Shown in pieces: positions 17,187-24,739 of a stretch of DNA of 64,000 bases. The notes under the pieces were generated by a model. It was not told where the DNA came from. It ran no database searches and saw only the letters and a program-made list of their open reading frames with translations. The stretch comes from an archaeon. Lineage in GTDB: Archaea; Thermoproteota; Nitrososphaeria; Nitrososphaerales; Gagatemarchaeaceae. Within the stretch, counting starts at the first letter, position 1, and each line of letters begins with the position of its first letter. A program made the position numbers and the translations under genes. The stretch lies in the NCBI GenBank assembly GCA_021786575.1, contig JAJYMY010000002.1, positions 186,001 through 250,000 on the forward strand, in the 5' to 3' direction.

Positions 17187-17879
17187 CTAGTCCCCTGCAG
17201 TAATCGTGTCGAAGCCGCCGTCTGCCTTCAGCTTGTAGGCGGTTATCGGTTTTACAGTGAATATTCCCACCTCGAATACTCCAGGCGTCGACTTCACCTT
17301 CACCTCAAGTTCTCTCGGTTCTTCGATGGGCTCGAAGAGGGTGTCCAGGATCATGTTCCCGTTCTCCGTAAAGTACGGATATCCCTTGGGCATCAACCTC
17401 TCCTCGGGGACCCCCCCCAGCATCGAAAGCTTCAGCTTGGCGCTTTCTCTGGCCATCGGGAAGACCTCGACGGGGACCCTGACGCCGTTCTCGCAGAGCC
17501 TCTTCGCGAACTTGCCCTCCCCTGCGACTATGGCGACGGACTTCGCGCTCCCCATGATTATTTTCTCCCTTAACAACGCCCCGCCCCCTCCCTTGATCAG
17601 GTTGAGCCCTCCGTCTACCTGGTCTGCTCCATCAATCGCCAGATCTACCGAACCTTTGAAGGGGACAAGTTCGATGCCGCACCTCGTCGCCACCATCTCA
17701 ATCTGAGTCGAAGTCGGGACCCCCATGATCGCCTTCGACCTCGCCATGACGAGGGCCGACAGTTCTTCGAGGAGCGCAGCAACCGTAGAGCCGCTCCCGA
17801 GGCCGAGGGTCGCGCCAGGTACGACGCTCTTGGCGAGCTCCCTAGCTACGCCTTTCAGGGCGTCCCTTGTCCTGTCCAT
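17187..17879 (-). CDS. rpiA: ribose-5-phosphate isomerase A
   Basis: A 230-residue protein with the RpiA hallmarks: GLGSGSTVAALLEEL near residue 26, a DLAIDGADQVD block near 78 with the catalytic Asp residues, KGGGGALLREKI near 95 (catalytic Glu and Lys), and IVAGEGKFAKRL. It interconverts ribose-5-phosphate and ribulose-5-phosphate in nucleotide sugar supply. The ATG at 17879 shares one base with the upstream gene's stop (TGATG), so the two are coupled. The 123 bp between this gene and the ferredoxin gene show no feature. Confidence 0.95.
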   Translation of the reverse strand: MDRTRDALKGVARELAKSVVPGATLGLGSGSTVAALLEELSALVMARSKAIMGVPTSTQIEMVATRCGIELVPFKGSVDLAIDGADQVDGGLNLIKGGGGALLREKIIMGSAKSVAIVAGEGKFAKRLCENGVRVPVEVFPMARESAKLKLSMLGGVPEERLMPKGYPYFTENGNMILDTLFEPIEEPRELEVKVKSTPGVFEVGIFTVKPITAYKLKADGGFDTITAGD

Positions 17880-18538
17880 CAGCTTTCCTGCTTCTTCTCG
17901 ATGTCTATCTGTTCTAACTTTGTGAGGGCATCCATAACCTCATCCCTGATTTCCTTGACCCTCTTCTCAGACTCGCTCATCTCCGGCTTAGCTCTCCTCT
18001 CGACGACGCGCTCGAGGTCGGTGGCCTTCTCGATCTTAGGTGCGACCTCTTTCTTCATCGGTTGTGGGGCCGCAGGTCCCAGCCTCTGCTTAGCCACTTC
18101 CAGCCTTGACTCTATGTTGCGTATCTTGCTCTCGAAGAGGGTCACCAGTTCGCTCCGGAGCCCTTCGAGCTCTCCCACCTCCACGACGAGCTCGACGTCC
18201 TTTAGCTTCGCCTGGAGTTCTTTAATCTGGTCGCTGTAGCGCTTGGAAATCATCTCCCTCTCTTCACGGGTAATCCTCCCCTCGTTCTCCGCTTCGTACA
18301 GTTTCATCATCGCAGACGAAAGGAGGTCCCTCTCGACCATTACGGTCCTCATCTCTCTCCGGGAGCGCTCCAAGTCGGTGGAGGTCATGGTCAACTCCAC
18401 AGACCTCCCCCCCATGTCGGCGCGCCTCACTACCTCTTTCTCCTGCTTGGGCCGCGTGTAAAACACGACGTAGGAAGCCAGCGCGCCAAGGCCAAGCCCG
18501 ACAGCACCAGCGACGACGACCGTCAGAACATCGACCAT
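17879..18538 (-). CDS. membrane-anchored coiled-coil protein
   Basis: A 219-residue protein of unknown function. Residues 4-28 form one hydrophobic segment ending in Lys/Arg (YTRPKQEK), suggesting an N-terminal membrane anchor with the rest in the cytoplasm. Most of the remainder is a long charged coiled coil (roughly 50-150 and 170-215), broken by a Pro-rich linker (GPAAPQP). The ATG at 18538 is the first available. It precedes rpiA with a one-base overlap, but no functional link to sugar metabolism is evident; such anchors may organise envelope or division proteins. Confidence 0.7.
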   Translation of the reverse strand: MVDVLTVVVAGAVGLGLGALASYVVFYTRPKQEKEVVRRADMGGRSVELTMTSTDLERSRREMRTVMVERDLLSSAMMKLYEAENEGRITREEREMISKRYSDQIKELQAKLKDVELVVEVGELEGLRSELVTLFESKIRNIESRLEVAKQRLGPAAPQPMKKEVAPKIEKATDLERVVERRAKPEMSESEKRVKEIRDEVMDALTKLEQIDIEKKQES

Positions 18539-18632
18539 GCGTGCCCTTCCTTCCCCTGCTTCGATGACTTCGGTATAAAAGCAGATTCGCTCGTGAAGTC
18601 TGTCTGGACGAGACCTACCGGAGGGTTTCGCG

Positions 18633-18863
18633 TCAGCTAGGCGGCGGGGATATCATGATTATGTTGTCCCCCCTCACGATAAGCGTCCCTAGAGAGGTCG
18701 ACTGACCGTCCTCAGCCACCTCTTCTGCCTTCTCAAGCGCCAGATTCATGTGCTGGTCGAATCCCTGGAGGTTGCCTCGGATTACCTTCCCTCCCCTCAG
18801 TTTAATCAGGACTATTTTCCCGACGCTCTCGTCGAGGACTTTGACTGCCATGTCGACGGACAA
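18633..18863 (-). CDS. archaeal Sm-like (LSm) RNA-binding protein
   Basis: Seventy-six residues, the usual LSm length. The Sm1 motif is seen as GKVIRGNLQGFDQHMNLALE and the Sm2 motif as LIVRGDNIIMISP. Archaeal LSm proteins form heptameric rings that bind U-rich RNA and join RNase P and tRNA-processing assemblies. The start ATG at 18863 lies about 35 bp from an AT-rich box shared with the divergent PUA gene (18891-18907). Confidence 0.93.
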   Translation of the reverse strand: MSVDMAVKVLDESVGKIVLIKLRGGKVIRGNLQGFDQHMNLALEKAEEVAEDGQSTSLGTLIVRGDNIIMISPPPS

Positions 18864-18890
18864 AATATCCCCTTGAGCCTGCCGTCTGGA

Positions 18891-18907
18891 TTCATTTATT
18901 TAAGTAG
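18891..18907. promoter_or_regulatory. shared divergent TATA-like region for LSm and PUA genes
   Basis: A 17-bp AT-rich stretch (TTCATTTATTTAAGTAG) is the only such element between the two divergent starts (18863 minus, 18926 plus). TATTTAAG is about 27 bp from the plus-strand TTG, and the reverse complement TTAAATAAAT is about 35 bp from the minus-strand ATG. Confidence 0.5.
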
Positions 18908-18925
18908 TCATGAACGCATCCGCAG

Positions 18926-19405
18926 TTGAAGAAGTGGGTCCTGTCCCGTCGGGACTCGGCAGAGATGATCGCTAAGGTGGAGGCTGCTTTGAGCCTCGCT
19001 CTCGATCTGTCGAGGTCTGCTCAGGCAGAGTGCGCCGAACCAGAGGACGGGGTCGTCTTCGTGAAGCTCAACGAGTACGAGTTCGTCCAGTCGGGGGGGA
19101 CGTACTTCCCCTACCTAGGGTCGCAGCCTTCTCTTGCCCTCTTTCCGACCGTCGTGGTGGATGAGGGGGCCACCAGATTCCTCGTCAATGGGGCCGACGT
19201 GATGCGTCCCGGTATAAGGACGATGGACGATTGGGGGGTGGCAGGAAAGATGGTTGTCGTCAAGGAAGAGAAGAAGGGTCGAGCAATCGTGGTCGGACCC
19301 ACGACCGTCTCTGGCGCGGAAGCCGCAGCCATGTCAAAAGGCGGGTGCGTGAAGAACCTCCACCATGTGGGAGACCGCTACTGGAACGCGCACAAGTCTA
19401 TCTGA
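18926..19405 (+). CDS. PUA-domain RNA-binding protein (MCT-1-like)
   Basis: A 159-residue protein with an N-terminal alpha-beta region (MKKWVLSRRDSAEMIAKVEAAL) and a C-terminal PUA domain whose core reads VVVDEGATRFLVNGADVMRPGIRTMD, then GRAIVVGPTTVSGAEA. This order matches the archaeal homologues of MCT-1/DENR-type proteins and related pre-PUA/PUA proteins that bind tRNA or rRNA. The TTG at 18926 starts about 27 bp from the shared AT-rich box. Probable cytoplasmic translation or RNA-modification role; the specific target is unknown. Confidence 0.85.
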   Translation: MKKWVLSRRDSAEMIAKVEAALSLALDLSRSAQAECAEPEDGVVFVKLNEYEFVQSGGTYFPYLGSQPSLALFPTVVVDEGATRFLVNGADVMRPGIRTMDDWGVAGKMVVVKEEKKGRAIVVGPTTVSGAEAAAMSKGGCVKNLHHVGDRYWNAHKSI

Positions 19406-19420
19406 TCCTGGAATACTTTC

Positions 19421-19438
19421 GCCCCTCCCTCTCCTTTT
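19421..19438 (+). terminator. pyrimidine tract after the PUA gene
   Basis: An uninterrupted C/T run ending in four T residues begins 16 bp after the PUA stop. Archaeal termination often occurs at T-rich tracts, helped by FttA, whose gene lies nearby at 20.1 kb. Confidence 0.3.
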
Positions 19439-19532
19439 AAGCTGAGAACGAAATCTCCTATCTGAGAACTATTCTCTACAACAGTGTCTAACTAATTCAC
19501 GGTTGCGATAAAATTGTTGTTCCCACCCTACC

Positions 19533-19541
19533 CTTAATAAT
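19533..19541 (+). promoter_or_regulatory. TATA-like box for sepF
   Basis: CTTAATAAT is centred about 32 bp before the ATG at 19569. The upstream stretch from 19441 is the most AT-rich DNA in this part of the window and holds no gene. Confidence 0.5.
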
Positions 19542-19568
19542 GGCCATGGGTCACGGAGAAACACATCA

Positions 19569-19865
19569 ATGTCCGGAGTGATGCAGGAGAGGAAGCTCGA
19601 AGGTAAGAGCAAAGAGATTCTCCTGAAGGCGCTGGCGCTCAAGAGCGTAGAGGATCTTCCTAAGATTCAGGATGACGTCTCCAACAAGACGATTGTGATA
19701 CTCAAGGTGACTCCATTGGCCCAGAAGAGCCTCGAGGAGCTGAAGTCATCGGTCGAGCAACTCTACGAGTTCGCCACGTCTGTGGGTGGGGATATCGCAA
19801 GGCTTGGGGACGAGAGGGTCGTCATAACACCGCCGGGTGTGCGTATCTGGCGGGGCCTCCAATAG
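19569..19865 (+). CDS. sepF: SepF-like cell division protein
   Basis: A 98-residue protein with the SepF core: VILKVTPLAQKSLEELKSSV, VGGDIARLGDERVVITPPGVRIWRG. Archaeal SepF anchors FtsZ filaments to the membrane through an N-terminal amphipathic helix, and the first 20 residues (MQERKLEGKSKEILLKAL) could play that role. Length fits archaeal SepF. The ATG at 19569 is preferred because of the TATA-like spacing; a second Met four residues on is possible. Its presence implies an FtsZ-based division system in this organism, though ftsZ is not in the window. Confidence 0.85.
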   Translation: MSGVMQERKLEGKSKEILLKALALKSVEDLPKIQDDVSNKTIVILKVTPLAQKSLEELKSSVEQLYEFATSVGGDIARLGDERVVITPPGVRIWRGLQ

Positions 19866-19903
19866 CACCTTCGTCTCCATCCCTCTCTATCCTGTGTTCA
19901 CCA

Positions 19904-20132
19904 GTGACCGGCTCCTGGCCGGGAAGGAGCAAGGATCGCCCCGGAAGCTATAGATTGACGCGTCAGCACGTACCAGTCAGTAACTTGTCTGACGCACGTC
20001 AATGACGACTTCACCTAGGCGACCTATAGTCGCATGACCTGTGGCCCGCGCGCTTCAAGCCTGGGAGGAGCGGTGAGGTTAGACGTCAAGCTCTGAGGAA
20101 ACCTATCCAGCCTAGCGCCCCTGCCGGGGCGC
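19904..20132. ncRNA. candidate structured RNA or 3' region between sepF and fttA
   Basis: The 275-bp interval between converging sepF and fttA holds no gene but has notable pairing: ATTGACGCGTCAG (19954-19966) with CTGACG-CA-CGTCAAT (19989-20003), a 13-bp stem with one 2-nt bulge; GCGAC/GTCGC (20019-20033); and GCGCCCC/GGGGCGC with a TGCC loop (20115-20132). It could be an independent RNA or structured 3' ends of the two flanking transcripts. No known RNA consensus was recognised. Confidence 0.35.
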
Positions 20133-20140
20133 GGACTAGA

Positions 20141-22054
20141 TCAGTAGACCCTGATGGCTTCCTGCACCGCAGGATGAATGGCCGGGACCCGATATATCCT
20201 CTGAATGGCGTAAGCAAGGTTCTCTGTCTTCCGCTTTTCGCCGTGGTTCACAAGGACCAGCTGGAGCTTAGGCCGCACCTTTCCCACGAAGCGGATAATC
20301 TGGTTGTAGTCGCTATGGCCGCTGAACCCGTCGGCCTTTTCTACCTTGGCCCTGACGTCCACGATCTTGATCTTCCCGTCCTGACCCATCAGGCTGGCTT
20401 GGCTCCCGCCGTCGAGCACCCGCCTCCCCATGGATCCCTGGACCTGGTATGAAACGAACAGGATCTTGTTCTTCTCCACCGGGGCGAGGTGCTCGAAATA
20501 GTCTAGGACTGGACCTCCCTCGAGCATCCCAGACGTCGCCATGATGACGGCGGGGCCCTCACGGTATGCCTCCTCCCTGTCAGTAGGGTGTTCCACTTCG
20601 GTGAAGTACTCTGACTTGAATGGGTTCACGCCCTCTTCAAGTATCTTGGTCCTGAGCTCCCGCGAGAGGTAATCGGCATATGAGACGTGGATGGCCGTTG
20701 CCTCGGAAATCATCCCCTCCATGAACACAGGTGCCTCCACAAGGATCCTGTTCTTCATGTATTGGTCCAACACGATGAGAATCTCTTGGGCCCTCCCGAC
20801 CGCGGGGATTGGTATGAGCACTTTCCCCCCTTGCGTAAGGGTTTCGTTGATGGCGTTGACGAACTTCATCTCGACCTCCTCCCTGACAGGCATGATGTCC
20901 TCCTTCGCTCCGTAGGTGCTTTCTGTGATGAGCGTCTCGACCCTCGGATAGTTCCAAGTGGCGGAGTCGAACAGTGCAGTCCTCCCGTACTTGTAGTCCC
21001 CCGTGTACACGATGTTGTGGGCGCCCTCCCCTACGTGAAGGTGAACGGTAGCCGACCCCAGGATGTGCCCGGCGTTGTTGAACACCAGCTTGATGTCCGG
21101 TGATATATCGGTCACCATACCGTAGGGGAGGGTGATTGTGTGCTGGATCTCATCTCTGATATCCTTCTGGTCGTATATCAGCCTCCCACCTTCTATCTGG
21201 GCTATCTTCACGAAGTCGTTCTGCAGCATTGACATAAGCGGGAGGGTCGGCTCGGTGCAGTACACGGGCCCGTCGTAGCCGTACTTGTACATGGCAGGAA
21301 CAAAACCCTGATGGTCCAGGTGCGCGTGGCTGACTACGATGGCGTCTATCTCGTTGGGAGAAATATCGGCCCAGTCGAGGCGGGGGTATGCGTCCCAAGG
21401 GTTCCTTGACCCAGGATGAATACCGCAGTCAAGCAGCACCTTGCTCTCTGCAGTCTCGACGAGCACACAGGACCTCCCCACTTGCTGGAACGCGCCGAGG
21501 GTCTTGATGGTGACATGCTCTTCGGCTGCGATTCTAGGCCTGAATATCGCCTCCCCCAGCTCCCTGTAGAACTTTTCTCTGACCTCGGTCCCTGCCTTCA
21601 GGGCGTAGTAGACGTTCTGGATCGCCGTGGACTTTATGTGGGGCGCCTTGCGAACCCGAATCTTCCACCCGGTCTGCTCCATAGCGTTGCCGAGGTCGAA
21701 GCCAGCCTCCTGGGAGAGCAGCTTGGGGTTCTCCGCCTCTACTGTTATCTCGCCCAGGGCGTCATCGAAGAAGTAGTTGGACGCACCAGCCTCGGGGGGA
21801 ATGCTCCTCTCGAGGACCTGTCTTGCGTCGCTCTCCTGCTTCCTTATTGACTTCTCCGTCCTCGTGACTACCCTCTTCTTCAGGGAGTTGACGACCTCCG
21901 ATATGACGTAGCTGTTCTTGTGGAGGTAGGCGGGGTTCTTGGTGTAGAGGGCAATCCTCGGGCCCTCGTACTCTATCCTGGTGATCTGTGCTTCCGCTGG
22001 GATGTTGTTCAGTATGGCGCTCATCAGGCTTACGCCGTTGGCTTTCTGTTCCAA
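20141..22054 (-). CDS. fttA: FttA/aCPSF1 transcription termination ribonuclease (KH-MBL-beta-CASP)
   Basis: A 637-residue protein of the standard aCPSF1 length. Two N-terminal KH-like domains (about residues 1-150) precede a metallo-beta-lactamase core with SHAHLDHQG near residue 245 and YTGDYKYG near 355, then the beta-CASP domain (STYGAKED, GRAQEIL, ATSGMLEGGPV, GFSGHSDY). It cleaves nascent RNA at U-rich sites to end transcription, acting with RNA polymerase and Spt4/5. It starts at a TTG (22054) 2 bp after the stop of the proteasome beta gene, a gene pair conserved in many archaea. Catalytic motifs look complete. Confidence 0.95.
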   Translation of the reverse strand: MEQKANGVSLMSAILNNIPAEAQITRIEYEGPRIALYTKNPAYLHKNSYVISEVVNSLKKRVVTRTEKSIRKQESDARQVLERSIPPEAGASNYFFDDALGEITVEAENPKLLSQEAGFDLGNAMEQTGWKIRVRKAPHIKSTAIQNVYYALKAGTEVREKFYRELGEAIFRPRIAAEEHVTIKTLGAFQQVGRSCVLVETAESKVLLDCGIHPGSRNPWDAYPRLDWADISPNEIDAIVVSHAHLDHQGFVPAMYKYGYDGPVYCTEPTLPLMSMLQNDFVKIAQIEGGRLIYDQKDIRDEIQHTITLPYGMVTDISPDIKLVFNNAGHILGSATVHLHVGEGAHNIVYTGDYKYGRTALFDSATWNYPRVETLITESTYGAKEDIMPVREEVEMKFVNAINETLTQGGKVLIPIPAVGRAQEILIVLDQYMKNRILVEAPVFMEGMISEATAIHVSYADYLSRELRTKILEEGVNPFKSEYFTEVEHPTDREEAYREGPAVIMATSGMLEGGPVLDYFEHLAPVEKNKILFVSYQVQGSMGRRVLDGGSQASLMGQDGKIKIVDVRAKVEKADGFSGHSDYNQIIRFVGKVRPKLQLVLVNHGEKRKTENLAYAIQRIYRVPAIHPAVQEAIRVY

Positions 22055-22056
22055 GT

Positions 22057-22737
22057 CTAACTGCTAGATGTAAACTGGGATAGGAGCTTGTCTTTCTCCC
22101 CTTCAGTCAGTTCGCGGAACCCTTCCTTGTCGATGATGGCCACGTCGAAGTGGTCTCCCGTAGCGACGTTCCTCCTTGTCGCTGCTATGATTGCCTTTGC
22201 GGCAAGCGGGTAAGCCTTCGCTACCGCTGTCCCTTCTTCGAACTCAGCTTCGAGCACCCCGTAGGCGACCGGGGACCCGCTCCCTGTGGCTATCATCTTC
22301 TCTTGGTTGAGAGACCCGAATATGTCTACGTTGAACAAGGAGCCGCCGGTCGAGTCGACCCCTCCAACCAGGACGTCCGCTATCAGAGGATACAGCCGCG
22401 AAGAGAAGAGCATGTTCGAAACCACTTGAGCCGCTGCCCTCACGGGCATGGGCCTCCCCTTCTCCATCCTGTACATGGTCGAGTAGTATTTCGCCGTGTC
22501 TGTCACGTTCTGTGCGTCAGCCACCCCCCCTGAGATGGTCATGGCTATGTTGTCGTCAATCTTAATGAGCTTCTTGCCTCTTCTGTGGGCGATAAAGCCC
22601 CCTGCCGTGACGCGCGTATCGGTCGCCAAGACGACACCGTCGGAACAGACAAGACCCACGGTGGTGGTGCCGTGGTACATGGCCGAACTCAACGTCTTTC
22701 CTCCAATCTGGTTAAATTCTCTCGACATTCTGTCCAC
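22057..22737 (-). CDS. psmB: proteasome beta subunit, catalytically competent
   Basis: A 226-residue precursor. A 23-residue propeptide ends at MYHG, and autocleavage would expose Thr24 (TTTVGLV). The Asp/Lys partners are present (VLATDTRVTAGG with Asp40, and KKLIKID). The fold matches 20S beta subunits. It degrades proteins inside the 20S chamber. Two starts are possible: GTG at 22737 (used here) or ATG at 22728. An AT-rich GATTAAATAAG at 22781-22792 suggests a short leader. Contrast with the second beta subunit at 27546, which lacks the catalytic Thr. Confidence 0.94.
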   Translation of the reverse strand: MDRMSREFNQIGGKTLSSAMYHGTTTVGLVCSDGVVLATDTRVTAGGFIAHRRGKKLIKIDDNIAMTISGGVADAQNVTDTAKYYSTMYRMEKGRPMPVRAAAQVVSNMLFSSRLYPLIADVLVGGVDSTGGSLFNVDIFGSLNQEKMIATGSGSPVAYGVLEAEFEEGTAVAKAYPLAAKAIIAATRRNVATGDHFDVAIIDKEGFRELTEGEKDKLLSQFTSSS

Positions 22738-22833
22738 AAACCTCTCAGGATGGACGAGAGTCGCGCCTTCGCGTTACTTATTTAATCTTTCCAGACAATC
22801 CGCCATGGGTTACACCCTCGACCGAGCGCAGTG

Positions 22834-22843
22834 GGCTTAAATC
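22834..22843 (+). promoter_or_regulatory. TATA-like box for egsA
   Basis: GGCTTAAATC is centred about 27 bp before the ATG at 22865, predicting a leaderless transcript for the membrane-lipid gene. Confidence 0.5.
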
Positions 22844-22864
22844 ACCACGCAGGGCGTCACCAAC

Positions 22865-23902
22865 ATGGACCCAGGCTACCATCTGATGGAGCTGCCCACC
22901 AAGGTCCTCATAGGAGAGGGGGTCATCGAGAAGCTGGGAGAGTTCGTCGAGGACAAGGGCCCAAGGAAGACCGTTATTTCATCAGGTTCGCAGGTCACTT
23001 CCAAGGTGCGCGCTACTGTTGACAGGTCATTGGGCGGAGAACCCACCTGGGTCGAAGTTAGTGCGGCCGACACCCAGAACGTCGAGAAGGTGAAGCGCGC
23101 CGCCAAGGGTGCAGGGAGGATTGTGGGGGTGGGAGGCGGCAAGAGCGTGGACGTGGGGAAGCTAGCCGCCTTCACGCTGGGACTCCCGTTCTACTCGGTC
23201 CCCACTAGCGCCTCCCATGACGGCATCTCGAGTCCTTTCGCTTCTCTCAAGGGGCTCGACAGACCATACTCGATCATGGCTAAGCCACCGGTTGGCATCC
23301 TGGCGGACATAACAGTGATCAGCTCGGCTCCGAAGCGGCTGCTGGCGTCTGGGTGCGGTGATTTGGTGTCGAAGCTGACCGCGGTCAAGGACTGGCAGCT
23401 AGCCCACAGGGTGACCGGTGAGTACTACGGAGGGTACTCCGCGAGCCTGGCTCTGATGAGCGCCGATGTCGTCCTGGCAGAGCCCAGACACCTCGGGGGG
23501 TTTGGGAAGGACAGCGTCCGCGACCTGGTCGAGGCCCTCATCAGCACCGGCGTCGCCGCGGGGATTGCGGGCAGCTCCCGCCCCTGCTCCGGGTCGGAGC
23601 ATCTGTTCAGCCATTACCTTGACGTATTGGCGCCCGGTCGCGGGCTCCATGGAGAAAAGTGCGGGATTGGGACCATAATGATGGCGAAGCTCCATCGGCT
23701 CGACTGGCGAAAGGTGAGGACAGCTCTCGCGGACGTCGGGGCTCCGGTGGAGGCGTCGGCCATCGGCATCGGAGACTCGCAGGTCGTCCAGTCCCTGGTG
23801 AGGGCGAGCAGCATCAGGCCTGACAGATACACCATACTTTCAAAGAGGAAGTTGGACTCCAAGAGTGCTGCTGCCCTGGCGAAGTCCACCGGCGTAGTTT
23901 AA
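22865..23902 (+). CDS. egsA: sn-glycerol-1-phosphate dehydrogenase
   Basis: A 345-residue protein of the iron/zinc alcohol-dehydrogenase fold. Visible blocks are VGVGGGKSVDVGKLAA (NAD-binding), PTSASHDGISSPFAS near residue 118, a metal-binding GCGDLVSKLTAVKDWQLA with the first Asp ligand, and SGSEHLFSHYLD with two His ligands. It makes the G1P backbone that defines archaeal membrane lipids. It starts 27 bp from a TATA-like box. Its stop shares TTAA (23899-23902) with the converging FKBP gene. The geranylgeranyl reductase at 51.4 kb acts later in the same pathway. Confidence 0.95.
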   Translation: MDPGYHLMELPTKVLIGEGVIEKLGEFVEDKGPRKTVISSGSQVTSKVRATVDRSLGGEPTWVEVSAADTQNVEKVKRAAKGAGRIVGVGGGKSVDVGKLAAFTLGLPFYSVPTSASHDGISSPFASLKGLDRPYSIMAKPPVGILADITVISSAPKRLLASGCGDLVSKLTAVKDWQLAHRVTGEYYGGYSASLALMSADVVLAEPRHLGGFGKDSVRDLVEALISTGVAAGIAGSSRPCSGSEHLFSHYLDVLAPGRGLHGEKCGIGTIMMAKLHRLDWRKVRTALADVGAPVEASAIGIGDSQVVQSLVRASSIRPDRYTILSKRKLDSKSAAALAKSTGVV

Positions 23903-24702
23903 GCGGTCTTCGCCGGGGGCCCTGCCTTCTTCACGCGTGGCTTTGGTTCGGGGGCGGGGGAGGCTGCCTCTTCCACCTTCGGCTCCTCATTCTTCTTCTC
24001 CTCAGGCTTCAGCTGGGCCTTCTCGTTCTTGAAGTTCTCCACGAACGCGAGGGAGGCGACCGAGGGGATGAACTTGAAGACGTCGTTTGCAATCCCTCTC
24101 TTGATTATTTGGAGGCCTTCCACGAGGAAAAGCTCCTCTGGAATCGTCACCGTCAGGTTTCCACCTTCGTTCACGAAGGTCGCCTTGCTCCCCTCTCCGG
24201 CCAGCCTCCTGTCAACCAGCGCCCTGATCTTGTCGTCGTCGGTTTCGACCTTCCTGAGGACCTCGAAGTCGTAGATTATCGACTTCCCCGCCAACCTGTG
24301 GTTGAAGTCTACCTGTGCCCTCCCTGACCCGATGAACCTCACTATGCCGATCCTGTTGTCCACTTCTACGCTGTCGCCCACTTTCAGTTCGTGCTCCCTC
24401 TCTCCGAACTTCCGGAGTGGGATCATCCGAAGCTGAGTCGGGTCCCTATTCCCAAACGCCTTCTCTGGAGTAAGCTCAATCTCCTTCTTATCGCCTTCCG
24501 AAAGCTTCGCCACCTCTGCGTCCAGGCCTGAAATGAGCCATCCTTCGCCTACTGCCACGAGCCTGGGCTCGTACTTCCTCGACTCCTCGTATATATTGAG
24601 CCGCTTAGCCTCGGACTCGACCGTTGACTCGATGCCTTCCCCTGTGTCCTTCACCCGCGCGGTATAGTTGGCGAATATCAGGGTCCCCTTCTCAAACGCC
24701 AT
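23899..24702 (-). CDS. FKBP-type peptidyl-prolyl isomerase (SlyD-like) with C-terminal extension
   Basis: A 267-residue protein. FKBP features are KGTLIFANYTARVKDTGEG at the N-terminus, an insert-in-flap domain with GEGWLISGLDAEVAKLSEGDKKEIEL and PEKAFGNRD, and DFNHRLAGKSIIYDFEV closing the fold near residue 145. The extra domain (about 150-225) resembles the C-terminal domain of long archaeal FKBPs, and the last 40 residues are a low-complexity Pro/Ala/Lys/Glu tail. It speeds prolyl isomerisation and acts as a chaperone. The ATG at 24702 is chosen over the TTG at 24720 because the TTTAAA box at 24728-24735 fits leaderless initiation there. Confidence 0.9.
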   Translation of the reverse strand: MAFEKGTLIFANYTARVKDTGEGIESTVESEAKRLNIYEESRKYEPRLVAVGEGWLISGLDAEVAKLSEGDKKEIELTPEKAFGNRDPTQLRMIPLRKFGEREHELKVGDSVEVDNRIGIVRFIGSGRAQVDFNHRLAGKSIIYDFEVLRKVETDDDKIRALVDRRLAGEGSKATFVNEGGNLTVTIPEELFLVEGLQIIKRGIANDVFKFIPSVASLAFVENFKNEKAQLKPEEKKNEEPKVEEAASPAPEPKPRVKKAGPPAKTA

Positions 24703-24725
24703 GGAGTTCCACCGGCCCAAGGGTT

Positions 24726-24737
24726 GGGTTTAAAGCG
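24726..24737 (-). promoter_or_regulatory. TATA-like box for the FKBP gene
   Basis: The minus-strand sequence CGCTTTAAACCC is centred about 29 bp before the ATG at 24702 and lies between that start and the aminotransferase stop at 24740. Confidence 0.5.
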
Positions 24738-24739
24738 TT

